Below are positions 1 to 5,877 of a DNA stretch of 6,864 nt, one piece after another; position 1 is the first letter of the stretch; each line of letters starts with the position of its first letter. The translations under genes were made by a program, and so were the position numbers. Source of the stretch: Gammaproteobacteria bacterium (GTDB lineage Bacteria > Pseudomonadota > Gammaproteobacteria > Steroidobacterales > SZUA-146); NCBI GenBank assembly GCA_003228965.1, contig QIGP01000328.1, forward strand, positions 1 through 6,864. Direction: 5' to 3'. Under the pieces are notes generated by a model. It was not told the origin of the DNA. It saw nothing but the letters and a program-made list of their open reading frames with translations, and did no database searches.

Positions 1-709
1 GCTCAATGGCCATTGAGTAAGCGTCAAAATAGCGACGCGCGTCTTTAGCGGTTAGCGCAGCTTCGCCCAGCATGTCGAACGAATAGCGGTAGTCGCGATT
101 GTCTTTCTTGAGCGAGCGCTTCAGCGCGTCGTCAATGTTGCGCCCCATGACAAACTGCTTGCCCATTATGCGCATGGCTTGGCGCATGGCTGTACGCACA
201 ACCGGCTCTCCGGCGCGAGCAACCATTTTTTCCATAAACGAAGAAGGGTCATCGATAGCTTCTTTTTCAGCGCCCAATATTTGCCCGGTAAGCATCAAGC
301 CCCAGGTGGAGGCGTTGACGAAGATGGAGCGGTTACCACCGAGGTGACCTTTCCAGTGACCGCTGCGCAGTTTATCGCGAATGAGTTTGTCGGCTGTGTC
401 ACCGTCTGGAACCCGCAGTAACGCTTCGGCCAGACACATCAGTACAATGCCTTCTTGCGACGACAAGTCGTATTCCTGCAAGAACGCATCGAGCCCACCC
501 GCGCGTTTGCGGTTGTCCCTGACACTTGTCACAAGCTCGGTTGCCCTGGCTTTAACCCGCAGGCGTGCCGCATCGTCCAAAATTGCAAGCTTAAGCACCG
601 CCTCGACGCACTCGGTCTCATCGGCCAGATACAGGCGATTAATGGCGTCGTTTAAGGGTGTCACATCTCTTTCGAAAGCGTTGACCAAGAAATCAATAGT
701 CGTCGACAT
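1..709 (-). CDS. putA: Bifunctional proline dehydrogenase / L-glutamate gamma-semialdehyde dehydrogenase PutA, N-terminal part (cut by window edge)
   Basis: PutA oxidises proline to pyrroline-5-carboxylate with FAD and then to glutamate with NAD. The visible 236 codons cover the helical arm/alpha region and the start of the proline dehydrogenase barrel. Recognisable PutA blocks are SSQEG and LMCLAEALLRVPD (residues 83-102), an IRDKL...W..HLG...S.FVNASTWGL stretch, GEPVVR...MRIMGKQFV, and YRYSFDMLGEAALT near the window edge. The ATG at 709-707 has an AAGGA 7 nt upstream. Compared from memory with E. coli PutA, the SSQEG block lies about 75 residues earlier, so the N-terminal ribbon-helix-helix DNA-binding domain is absent. 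This protein is therefore probably a plain bifunctional enzyme and not its own repressor. It lies downstream of hslR on the same strand with a 95-nt gap. Family assignment is secure; the aldehyde dehydrogenase half lies outside the window. Confidence 0.93.
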   Translation of the reverse strand, partial: MSTTIDFLVNAFERDVTPLNDAINRLYLADETECVEAVLKLAILDDAARLRVKARATELVTSVRDNRKRAGGLDAFLQEYDLSSQEGIVLMCLAEALLRVPDGDTADKLIRDKLRSGHWKGHLGGNRSIFVNASTWGLMLTGQILGAEKEAIDDPSSFMEKMVARAGEPVVRTAMRQAMRIMGKQFVMGRNIDDALKRSLKKDNRDYRYSFDMLGEAALTAKDARRYFDAYSMAIE

Positions 710-781
710 AGGGAAGTCCTTATAGAGTACGTTAAACGCACCAAATACATACCAAGCCAGCCCTTTTACCGCCCCCTACCC

Positions 782-803
782 TAAAAGACAACCATTGAGG
801 TTG
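782..803 (-). terminator. Weak hairpin with short T run after hslR
   Basis: Read on the minus strand just past the hslR stop, CAACC and GGTTG can form a 5-bp stem around a 5-nt loop, followed by TCTTTT. The stem is short and the T run is interrupted, so termination here would be partial at best. It may only attenuate read-through from hslR into putA. Confidence 0.25.
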
Positions 804-804
804 A

Positions 805-1209
805 TTACTGAGTATCGCGGTTAAATTGGATGATTTTGCGGCGCGATTTCTTGTCGGGACGACGATCTGGACCGGTAGACAAAGCCGCTCCCAGGCGCCT
901 TTGTTCAGCCTGAGTCTCCCGCGCAATCCGGCTGTCTTCGGTCTCGCAGTACCACGTAGTAGCGATGGATGCCGCGGCGCGGCGCGTACTAAGCGCAACC
1001 ACCACGATTTCCATATGGAGGGTATCGCGCCGAATGCTCAATACATCGTCAATCTTGAGCGCGTGAGCCGGTTTAGTGCGCGCGCCGTTCAATAGCACAC
1101 GCCCGGATTTAATCGCCTGAGCCGAGAACGCGCGCGTTTTGAAAAACCGCGCCGCGTGAAGCCACTGGTCGAGTCGGACACTTTTGGTGTCGGGATCATT
1201 TTGACGCAC
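805..1209 (-). CDS. hslR: Heat shock protein 15 (Hsp15), S4-domain RNA-binding protein
   Basis: In E. coli Hsp15 binds free 50S subunits that still carry a nascent chain with tRNA and helps recycle them after heat stress. The S4 RNA-binding domain occupies about residues 10-60: [16 protein letters not shown] (11-26), then an [10 protein letters not shown] turn (33-42), KP, and a hydrophobic strand. The basic C-terminal tail carries the family signature PDRRPDKK (114-121) followed by RRKIIQF. I chose the GTG at 1209-1207. It gives 134 residues, against 133 in E. coli, and has an AGGGTGG 6 nt upstream. An upstream ATG at 1440 would run deep into kbl on the opposite strand and add about 77 unrelated residues; an intermediate GTG at 1242 would add 11. 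The gene is divergent from kbl and is followed by putA on the same strand. Confidence 0.93.
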   Translation of the reverse strand: MRQNDPDTKSVRLDQWLHAARFFKTRAFSAQAIKSGRVLLNGARTKPAHALKIDDVLSIRRDTLHMEIVVVALSTRRAAASIATTWYCETEDSRIARETQAEQRRLGAALSTGPDRRPDKKSRRKIIQFNRDTQ

Positions 1210-1256
1210 AATACGCCACCCTGTTGGTGTTGCCTGATACACTTCGAAGGTACTAC

Positions 1257-1263
1257 AAAGGAG
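1257..1263 (+). promoter_or_regulatory. Ribosome binding site fixing the kbl start
   Basis: AAAGGAG lies 6 nt before the GTG at 1270. It is the best Shine-Dalgarno match near the gene and selects this GTG over the upstream in-frame ATG at 1156, which lies inside hslR. Confidence 0.8.
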
Positions 1264-1269
1264 CGTTTT

Positions 1270-2469
1270 GTGACCACCGAATTTTTGCAACGAATGAGAA
1301 GACGAACCGCCGAACTCAAAAAGTCTGGATTGTATAAGGCTGAGCGACTCATCGAATCGCCACAAGGTGCCCGAATACGAGTGGGAGAACGCGACGTACT
1401 CAATTTTTGCGCCAACAATTACCTGGGGCTTGCCAATCATCCCGAGGTTATCAAGGCCGCCAAGAAAGGTCTGGACGACTACGGCTTTGGCATGGCCTCA
1501 GTGCGATTCATTTGCGGTACACAGACCATTCACAAGGAACTTGAAGAACGACTGTCCAGCTTTTTAGGCACCGACGACACCATTTTGTACCCTTCGTGCT
1601 TCGATGCGAATGGCGGACTCTTCGAAACTTTACTCGGCGAAAAAGACGCTGTGGTCAGCGACAGCCTCAACCACGCCAGTATCATCGACGGCATTCGCCT
1701 GAGCAAAGCCCGTCGACTGCGCTACCAAAACAACAACATGCAAGATCTTGAATCCAAACTCAGTGACTCGGTAAGCTCAAACATGCGCATGATCGTAACC
1801 GACGGAGTATTTTCGATGGACGGCTCCATTGCCAAAATGGACCGTATTTGTGAGCTCGCCGAATCGTCCAATTCTTTGACCATGATGGACGACTGCCACT
1901 CCACTGGCTTTATGGGTAGCGGTGGCCGCGGTACCCACGAGCACCACAACGTCATGGGCAAGGTGGACCTGATTACCGGTACGCTTGGCAAAGCACTTGG
2001 AGGTGCTGCAGGTGGTTACACCAGCGGGCGCAAAGAGCTCATCGGCTGGTTGCGACAGCGGTCACGTCCGTATCTCTTTTCAAATACTGTAGCTCCGCCA
2101 CTGGTCGCGGCTGCGCTCAAAGTCATGGATCTTCTCGAAAATAGCGACGACTTGCGCGTTAAGCTTCACGAAAACTCAAAGTACTTCCGTGAAGGAATGG
2201 AACAGGCAGGTTTCACCCTGCTGCCGGGCTCTCATCCTATTATTCCAGTGATGCTCACAGACGCAAGTATTGCCACAAAAATGGCCGACATGCTGCTCGA
2301 ACGTGGCATCTACGTCGTAGGCTTTGCGTACCCGGTTGTGCCAGAAGGACAAGCGCGAATTCGCACGCAAATGTCGGCGGCGCACGAGAAAGAGCACCTC
2401 GATGCCGCTATTGCCGCCTTTACCGAGGTAGGAGAAGTCCTTGGCCTCATCGGTTCAGATAAAGACTAA
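1270..2469 (+). CDS. kbl: 2-amino-3-ketobutyrate CoA ligase (glycine C-acetyltransferase)
   Basis: This PLP enzyme of the alpha-oxoamine synthase family splits 2-amino-3-ketobutyrate with CoA into glycine and acetyl-CoA, the second step of threonine breakdown. The GTG start gives 399 residues (E. coli 398) and places the GLYKAER block at residue 20, as in E. coli. Visible landmarks are [14 protein letters not shown] (45-58), [14 protein letters not shown] (72-85), [15 protein letters not shown] (109-123), NHASIIDG (134-141), TDGVFSMDG (177-185), and the PLP-contacting D207 and H210 in DDCHSTGF. K241 in [10 protein letters not shown] is the Schiff-base lysine. C-terminal blocks [11 protein letters not shown] and [14 protein letters not shown] are also typical. 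The upstream in-frame extension to ATG 1156 overlaps hslR and looks non-native. tdh follows after 108 nt, so the product of Tdh is handed to Kbl from one locus. All key residues are present. Confidence 0.97.
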   Translation: MTTEFLQRMRRRTAELKKSGLYKAERLIESPQGARIRVGERDVLNFCANNYLGLANHPEVIKAAKKGLDDYGFGMASVRFICGTQTIHKELEERLSSFLGTDDTILYPSCFDANGGLFETLLGEKDAVVSDSLNHASIIDGIRLSKARRLRYQNNNMQDLESKLSDSVSSNMRMIVTDGVFSMDGSIAKMDRICELAESSNSLTMMDDCHSTGFMGSGGRGTHEHHNVMGKVDLITGTLGKALGGAAGGYTSGRKELIGWLRQRSRPYLFSNTVAPPLVAAALKVMDLLENSDDLRVKLHENSKYFREGMEQAGFTLLPGSHPIIPVMLTDASIATKMADMLLERGIYVVGFAYPVVPEGQARIRTQMSAAHEKEHLDAAIAAFTEVGEVLGLIGSDKD

Positions 2470-2528
2470 ACCGAACTATTTACGCGATGATTTAGTTCAA
2501 CGCTCGATGGCGCTTGTTCATCGACAAT

Positions 2529-2566
2529 AAAGACTTAACACCAAAGACTTAAAATAAGTCGACTAA
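2529..2566. repeat. Cluster of GACTTA repeats and small palindromes before tdh
   Basis: The 10-mer AAAGACTTAA occurs twice (2529-2538 and 2543-2552), offset by 14 nt. The second copy forms a perfect inverted repeat, GACTTA-AAA-TAAGTC (2546-2560). That runs into another palindrome, AGTCGACT (2557-2564), and a further GACTAA (2561-2566). A related GATAAAGACTAA closes the kbl coding region (2458-2469). TAAAAT (2550-2555) could serve as a -10 but has no good -35 partner. The arrangement looks like an operator or promoter region for tdh, or a translation-control hairpin next to the tdh ribosome binding site; no known binding-site consensus was recognised. Confidence 0.4.
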
Positions 2567-2571
2567 GGGAG
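2565..2571 (+). promoter_or_regulatory. Ribosome binding site deciding the tdh TTG start
   Basis: AAGGGAG sits 6 nt before TTG 2578 but only 3 nt before the adjacent in-frame GTG 2575. The normal spacing favours TTG, which also reproduces the MKAL N-terminus of E. coli Tdh. Confidence 0.65.
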
Positions 2572-2577
2572 CTTGTG

Positions 2578-3606
2578 TTGAAAGCACTTGTTAAAGCCTA
2601 TGCCGAACCTGGCCTATGGATGCAGGATATTCCTGAACCGAACGTTGGTCACAACGACGTTCTGATCAAGATTCACAAAACCGCCATATGCGGCACCGAT
2701 ATGCACATTTATAACTGGGATGAGTGGGCGCAAAAAACCTTACCCGTACCCATAGCTGTTGGCCACGAGTACGTTGGCAAAATTGTCGAAATGGGTTCAG
2801 AAGTACGCGGGTTTAAACTCGGCGATCGCGTTTCCGGTGAAGGCCATTTGACCTGCGGCTTTTGTCGTAACTGTAGAGCCGGCAGACGACATCTGTGCCG
2901 AGCCACCGAAAGTGTGGGTGTAAACCGTGCCGGTAGCTTCGCGGAATATCTTTGCATTCCGTCATCAAACGCCTTTTTACTACCTGACTCCATTACGGAC
3001 GACATCGCCTCTATATTGGACCCTCTTGGCAACGCCACCCACACGGCGTTGTCTTTCGATATGGTGGGTGAAGACGTTTTAATCACCGGAGCCGGCCCTA
3101 TCGGCATCATGGCCGTGGCCATCGCACGGCACGTGGGTGCGCGTCACATTGTGGTGACCGACATAAACGACTACCGCCTGACGCTTGCCAAAAAACTGGG
3201 TGCCACCCGGACAGTCAACGTTATAAGCGATTCCATGGACGATGTAATGTCGGAACTGGGCATGACCGAAGGATTCGACGTGGGGCTCGAAATGTCCGGC
3301 AATGGCGACGCCTTGCGCACTATGGTCGATATGTTGCACCACGGCGGAAGTTTGGCCCTGCTTGGAATCCCTCCAGACGACACTGCGATAGATTGGAACC
3401 AGGTCATTTTCAAAGGATTGGTAATAAAAGGTGTCTACGGTCGTGAGATGTTCGAAACCTGGTATAAAATGACCAGCATGCTGCAAAGCGGACTGGAAGT
3501 GGACAATATAGTCACCCATCACTTTCCGGTCAACGAGTTTGCACAAGGATTTGAGATCATGAATTCGGGACAGTCCGGCAAAGTGATCCTGAACTGGCAG
3601 CAATAG
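2578..3606 (+). CDS. tdh: L-threonine 3-dehydrogenase
   Basis: This zinc-dependent medium-chain dehydrogenase oxidises L-threonine to 2-amino-3-ketobutyrate with NAD; Kbl uses the product. With the TTG start the protein has 342 residues (E. coli 341), and its zinc residues fall at the E. coli positions. The catalytic-site ligands are C38 (in TAICGTD) with H63 and E64 (in VGHEYVG). The structural-zinc cysteines are C93, C96, C99 and C107. The Rossmann NAD-binding glycine motif GAGPIG is at 171-176, followed by the VVTDIND strand end. [21 protein letters not shown] and [15 protein letters not shown] are conserved blocks. GTG 2575 is an alternative start adding one residue. The gene follows kbl after an unusually wide 108-nt gap with repeats; an M48 protease gene follows after 24 nt. 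No truncation or lost residue is seen. Confidence 0.97.
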   Translation: MKALVKAYAEPGLWMQDIPEPNVGHNDVLIKIHKTAICGTDMHIYNWDEWAQKTLPVPIAVGHEYVGKIVEMGSEVRGFKLGDRVSGEGHLTCGFCRNCRAGRRHLCRATESVGVNRAGSFAEYLCIPSSNAFLLPDSITDDIASILDPLGNATHTALSFDMVGEDVLITGAGPIGIMAVAIARHVGARHIVVTDINDYRLTLAKKLGATRTVNVISDSMDDVMSELGMTEGFDVGLEMSGNGDALRTMVDMLHHGGSLALLGIPPDDTAIDWNQVIFKGLVIKGVYGREMFETWYKMTSMLQSGLEVDNIVTHHFPVNEFAQGFEIMNSGQSGKVILNWQQ

Positions 3607-3630
3607 CCCGCCACATTTGAGGAACCCAAC

Positions 3631-5184
3631 ATGAACAGAGCTCTACTCTCAGCGGTCGTTTTGATACTCACCATTTCAGGCTGCGCATCGAACCCGGTTA
3701 CCGGCAAGACACAGCTCAAACTGGTGAGCAGCGCGCAAGAGCGCGCCATTGGCGAACAGCAGTACTCACCTTCTCGCCAAATGCAGGGTGGCGACTACAC
3801 CATCGAACCTGAACTCACGGCCTACGTACAGGAAGTGGGTAGCCGGGTCGCGCGTGCAAGCAACGTAAACCTGCCGTACGAATTCACCATATTGAACAAC
3901 TCGGTACCCAACGCCTGGGCCATGCCCGGCGGTAAAATCGCGATTAATCGCGGCCTGTTGACAGAAATGAACAGTGAAGCGGAATTGGCGGCTGTATTGG
4001 GTCACGAAGTAACGCATTCTGCTGCGAGCCACGGCGCCAGCGCCATGACCCGCGGCATGTTGCTACAAGCCGGCATGCTCGCCCTGCAAATTTCTCAGCG
4101 CGACAATGACTACGCGCAATACGTGGTAGGCGCAGCGTCGCTCGGAGCTCAGCTTATATCAAACAAATACGGCCGCGACAAAGAACTTGAATCTGACCTG
4201 TACGGCATGCGCTTCATGTCCAAAGCAGGCTACGACCCGGCGGCCGCAGTCGATCTGCAAAATACCTTCGTTAAAATTTCCAAAGGCGCCGGTCGCCGTA
4301 CCGACTTTATATCGGGACTGTTCGCCTCCCATCCCCCTTCTCAACAGCGTGTCGACACCAATCGTAGAACGCTGGCGACCTTACCGCCGGGTGGCGATTA
4401 CGGTCGTGAGCGATATCAGCAAATGATTGCAGGAATAAAACGCAATGCGCCCGCTTACAAGGCGCACGACGACGCCGTTGCCGCCATGAGAAAGGGCGAC
4501 TTCCAGCGCGCCACTCAACTTGCACAACAGGCGATTAATCTCGAGCCTAGAGAAGGCAAATTTTATAGCCTGCTCGGCGACACGTATCGTGGGAAAGGTG
4601 ATAATGCCAGTGCAATCCAGTACTACAACACCGCGCTTGAACGAAACAACAATTATTTCCAACCTTACCTGACACGCGGTCTTGCTAACCTCGCAACGGG
4701 TAACTGGCAGGTGGCGGAACGCGACTTCCAGCAAAGCATTCGCCTGTTACCTACCGCTACGGCGTACCACCAGCTTGGCATAATTGCACTGCAAACCGGT
4801 CGCAACCAGGAAGCCGTTAAATTTCTTGAGCAGGCCGCAACATCCAACTCCGATGTTGGACGAGCCGCTGGCGCTAAGCTTGCTAAACTGCAGCTTCAAA
4901 GTCACCCTGAGCGTTACGTTAAAGCGCGTCTTGGCCTCGACCAGCGTGGCTATCTTATGGTGCAGCTGCAAAACGCCGCTCCGGTTGCCATACGTAACGT
5001 GCAGCTCGCTGTGGTTGTGTTAAATCAACAAGGTCAAATTACGCAAAAAGAACAGCTTAACGTAAGAGAGTCACTGGCCGCGAAACAGGTACGCAATCTC
5101 ACTACACGACTCGGCCCAATAAAAGATCAGAGTCAGCTCCAGAACATGAGAGTAATTGTCGAAGGAGCTCAGGTAGCCGAGTAA
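3631..5184 (+). CDS. BepA-like M48 family zinc metalloprotease lipoprotein with TPR repeats
   Basis: This is a predicted outer-membrane-attached protease/chaperone of the M48 family, like BepA, which degrades or assists misassembled outer-membrane proteins. A lipoprotein signal ends in the lipobox ISGC with C18 as the lipidated residue; Ala at +2 favours outer-membrane sorting. The peptidase domain (about 25-250) contains NAWAMPGGKIAINRGLL (94-110), the zinc motif HEVTH (125-129), and ELESD, whose E187 should be the third ligand. SHPPSQQR (233-240) includes the conserved His of BepA-type proteases. About three TPR-like helical pairs follow (278-410). The last 90 residues (about 428-517) form a predicted beta-rich domain of unknown role. 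BepA itself lacks an obvious equivalent of that domain as far as I recall, hence no symbol. A TGAGGA lies 7 nt before the ATG. The gene is 24 nt after tdh and ends at a terminator, so co-transcription is likely. Confidence 0.9.
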   Translation: MNRALLSAVVLILTISGCASNPVTGKTQLKLVSSAQERAIGEQQYSPSRQMQGGDYTIEPELTAYVQEVGSRVARASNVNLPYEFTILNNSVPNAWAMPGGKIAINRGLLTEMNSEAELAAVLGHEVTHSAASHGASAMTRGMLLQAGMLALQISQRDNDYAQYVVGAASLGAQLISNKYGRDKELESDLYGMRFMSKAGYDPAAAVDLQNTFVKISKGAGRRTDFISGLFASHPPSQQRVDTNRRTLATLPPGGDYGRERYQQMIAGIKRNAPAYKAHDDAVAAMRKGDFQRATQLAQQAINLEPREGKFYSLLGDTYRGKGDNASAIQYYNTALERNNNYFQPYLTRGLANLATGNWQVAERDFQQSIRLLPTATAYHQLGIIALQTGRNQEAVKFLEQAATSNSDVGRAAGAKLAKLQLQSHPERYVKARLGLDQRGYLMVQLQNAAPVAIRNVQLAVVVLNQQGQITQKEQLNVRESLAAKQVRNLTTRLGPIKDQSQLQNMRVIVEGAQVAE

Positions 5185-5199
5185 ACCTGTTCGGTATGA

Positions 5200-5230
5200 C
5201 GGTGTGCGTGACGACGCACACCGCTTTTTT
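5200..5230 (+). terminator. Intrinsic terminator closing the kbl-tdh-M48 unit
   Basis: CGGTGTGCGT (5200-5209) pairs perfectly with ACGCACACCG (5214-5223) around a GACG tetraloop, followed by C and six Ts (5225-5230). It lies 15 nt after the protease stop codon. A 10-bp GC-rich stem with a T run is a textbook rho-independent terminator. Confidence 0.93.
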
Positions 5231-5264
5231 ATGGCCAATAGCCAATCAAATACGATCTTCTGTA

Positions 5265-5280
5265 AATGCAATATTGCATT
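5265..5280. repeat. 16-bp perfect palindrome, possible operator
   Basis: AATGCAATATTGCATT reads the same on both strands with no spacer, ending 55 nt before the ATG of the small membrane protein. It is separate from the terminator and has no T run. Its position in the only upstream gap suggests a binding site for a dimeric regulator, but I do not recognise the consensus and no clear -35/-10 pair is visible nearby. Confidence 0.4.
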
Positions 5281-5335
5281 GCGTACCTGCAACCCCACTT
5301 GAGACAGCCGTTTCAATAACCGCGGATATTCAAGT

Positions 5336-5758
5336 ATGCGATTATTCTTAACCAGCTTATTCATTACGCTTGCTACAACGTGCCTTGTCACTATGATGGC
5401 CGTGTTTTTGGGCAACGAGTCTCGCACGCTCGGCATTGTGTTATTGGTTCAGGCAGGACTTACTCCTTTTGTTGTGGCCGTACACTTGTTTTACACGTGT
5501 CTGGCCGTCACTCGCATTGGGCTTGGCGACTTACTGGTGCTCTATCGCCGGTTTGTGGACGGCTGGATGTGGCTTGTATTTTGGTCGATCAACTCACTAG
5601 TGATTGCCGGTGAACTTTCGTTCTTCATCGCGCACTGGGCTTATGATGAGCGTCCTTCCTGGCTACAGCACGTTCCGCTATGGTGTGCCGCCGCATGCAC
5701 CTTCGCTGTATTGGCCATGTACATGTGGGGCCGGGTGCGCCACCCGGAAGTCGACTGA
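5336..5758 (+). CDS. Small four-helix membrane protein of unknown function
   Basis: I do not recognise this 140-residue protein. Four hydrophobic stretches are visible at about 3-25, 32-57, 77-101 and 112-132. They are separated by short polar loops: GNESRT, a basic/acidic cytoplasm-like segment TRIGLGDLLVLYRRFVDG (59-76), and YDERPSWLQH. The C-terminus is RVRHPEVD. The positive charges around residues 60-72 and at 133-136 suggest that these ends face the cytoplasm. Charged residues within or near helices (E93, H50, H100) are notable. The ATG at 5336 has only a weak GGA 9 nt upstream, so expression may be low or the start may differ, although no better start is seen. It lies between two unrelated genes, after a terminator and before a separate promoter, so it looks like a single-gene unit. 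Confidence 0.7.
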   Translation: MRLFLTSLFITLATTCLVTMMAVFLGNESRTLGIVLLVQAGLTPFVVAVHLFYTCLAVTRIGLGDLLVLYRRFVDGWMWLVFWSINSLVIAGELSFFIAHWAYDERPSWLQHVPLWCAAACTFAVLAMYMWGRVRHPEVD

Positions 5759-5814
5759 TTTTAGCTGGGTGGTTAAAGGCACTATTAAATGCCAGGGCGA
5801 GGTTGAATATTCAC

Positions 5815-5823
5815 TGATACAAT
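5815..5823 (+). promoter_or_regulatory. Extended -10 promoter for the metallophosphatase gene
   Basis: TGATACAAT combines the TGn extension with TACAAT, a 5/6 match to the -10 consensus. No good -35 is found at 16-18 nt spacing, which fits an extended -10 promoter. Transcription would start near 5830, leaving an untranslated leader of about 48 nt. A 10-bp palindrome TGAATATTCA (5804-5813) lies immediately upstream and could hold a regulator. Confidence 0.5.
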
Positions 5824-5877
5824 AGCGATCTTTACTTAAAAAACGCAACCACCAAAAAAAACTATAGGGAACAGAAA

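Noticed and set aside
99..725. Plus-strand open frames of 66-114 codons opposite putA
   Set aside because: They are shadows of the conserved putA reading frame, overlap one another in different frames, and encode no recognisable domain.
1201..1240. TTGACG (1201-1206) as a -35 for kbl
   Set aside because: No acceptable -10 hexamer lies 16-18 nt downstream; the TGATAC at 1235 is too far away and a poor match.
1156..1269. N-terminal extension of kbl from ATG 1156
   Set aside because: The extra 38 residues overlap hslR on the other strand and have no counterpart in Kbl; GTG 1270 has a strong ribosome binding site and matches the E. coli length.
1210..1440. N-terminal extension of hslR to ATG 1440
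   Set aside because: It would be antisense to kbl and add 77 residues unlike any Hsp15; GTG 1209 gives the family length.
5071..5436. Minus-strand open frame of 121 codons across the protease end and the following gap
   Set aside because: It runs through the terminator and into two plus-strand genes, and encodes nothing recognisable.
5777..5794. Possible terminator GGCA...TGCC after the membrane protein
   Set aside because: The stem is only 4 bp and no T run follows.
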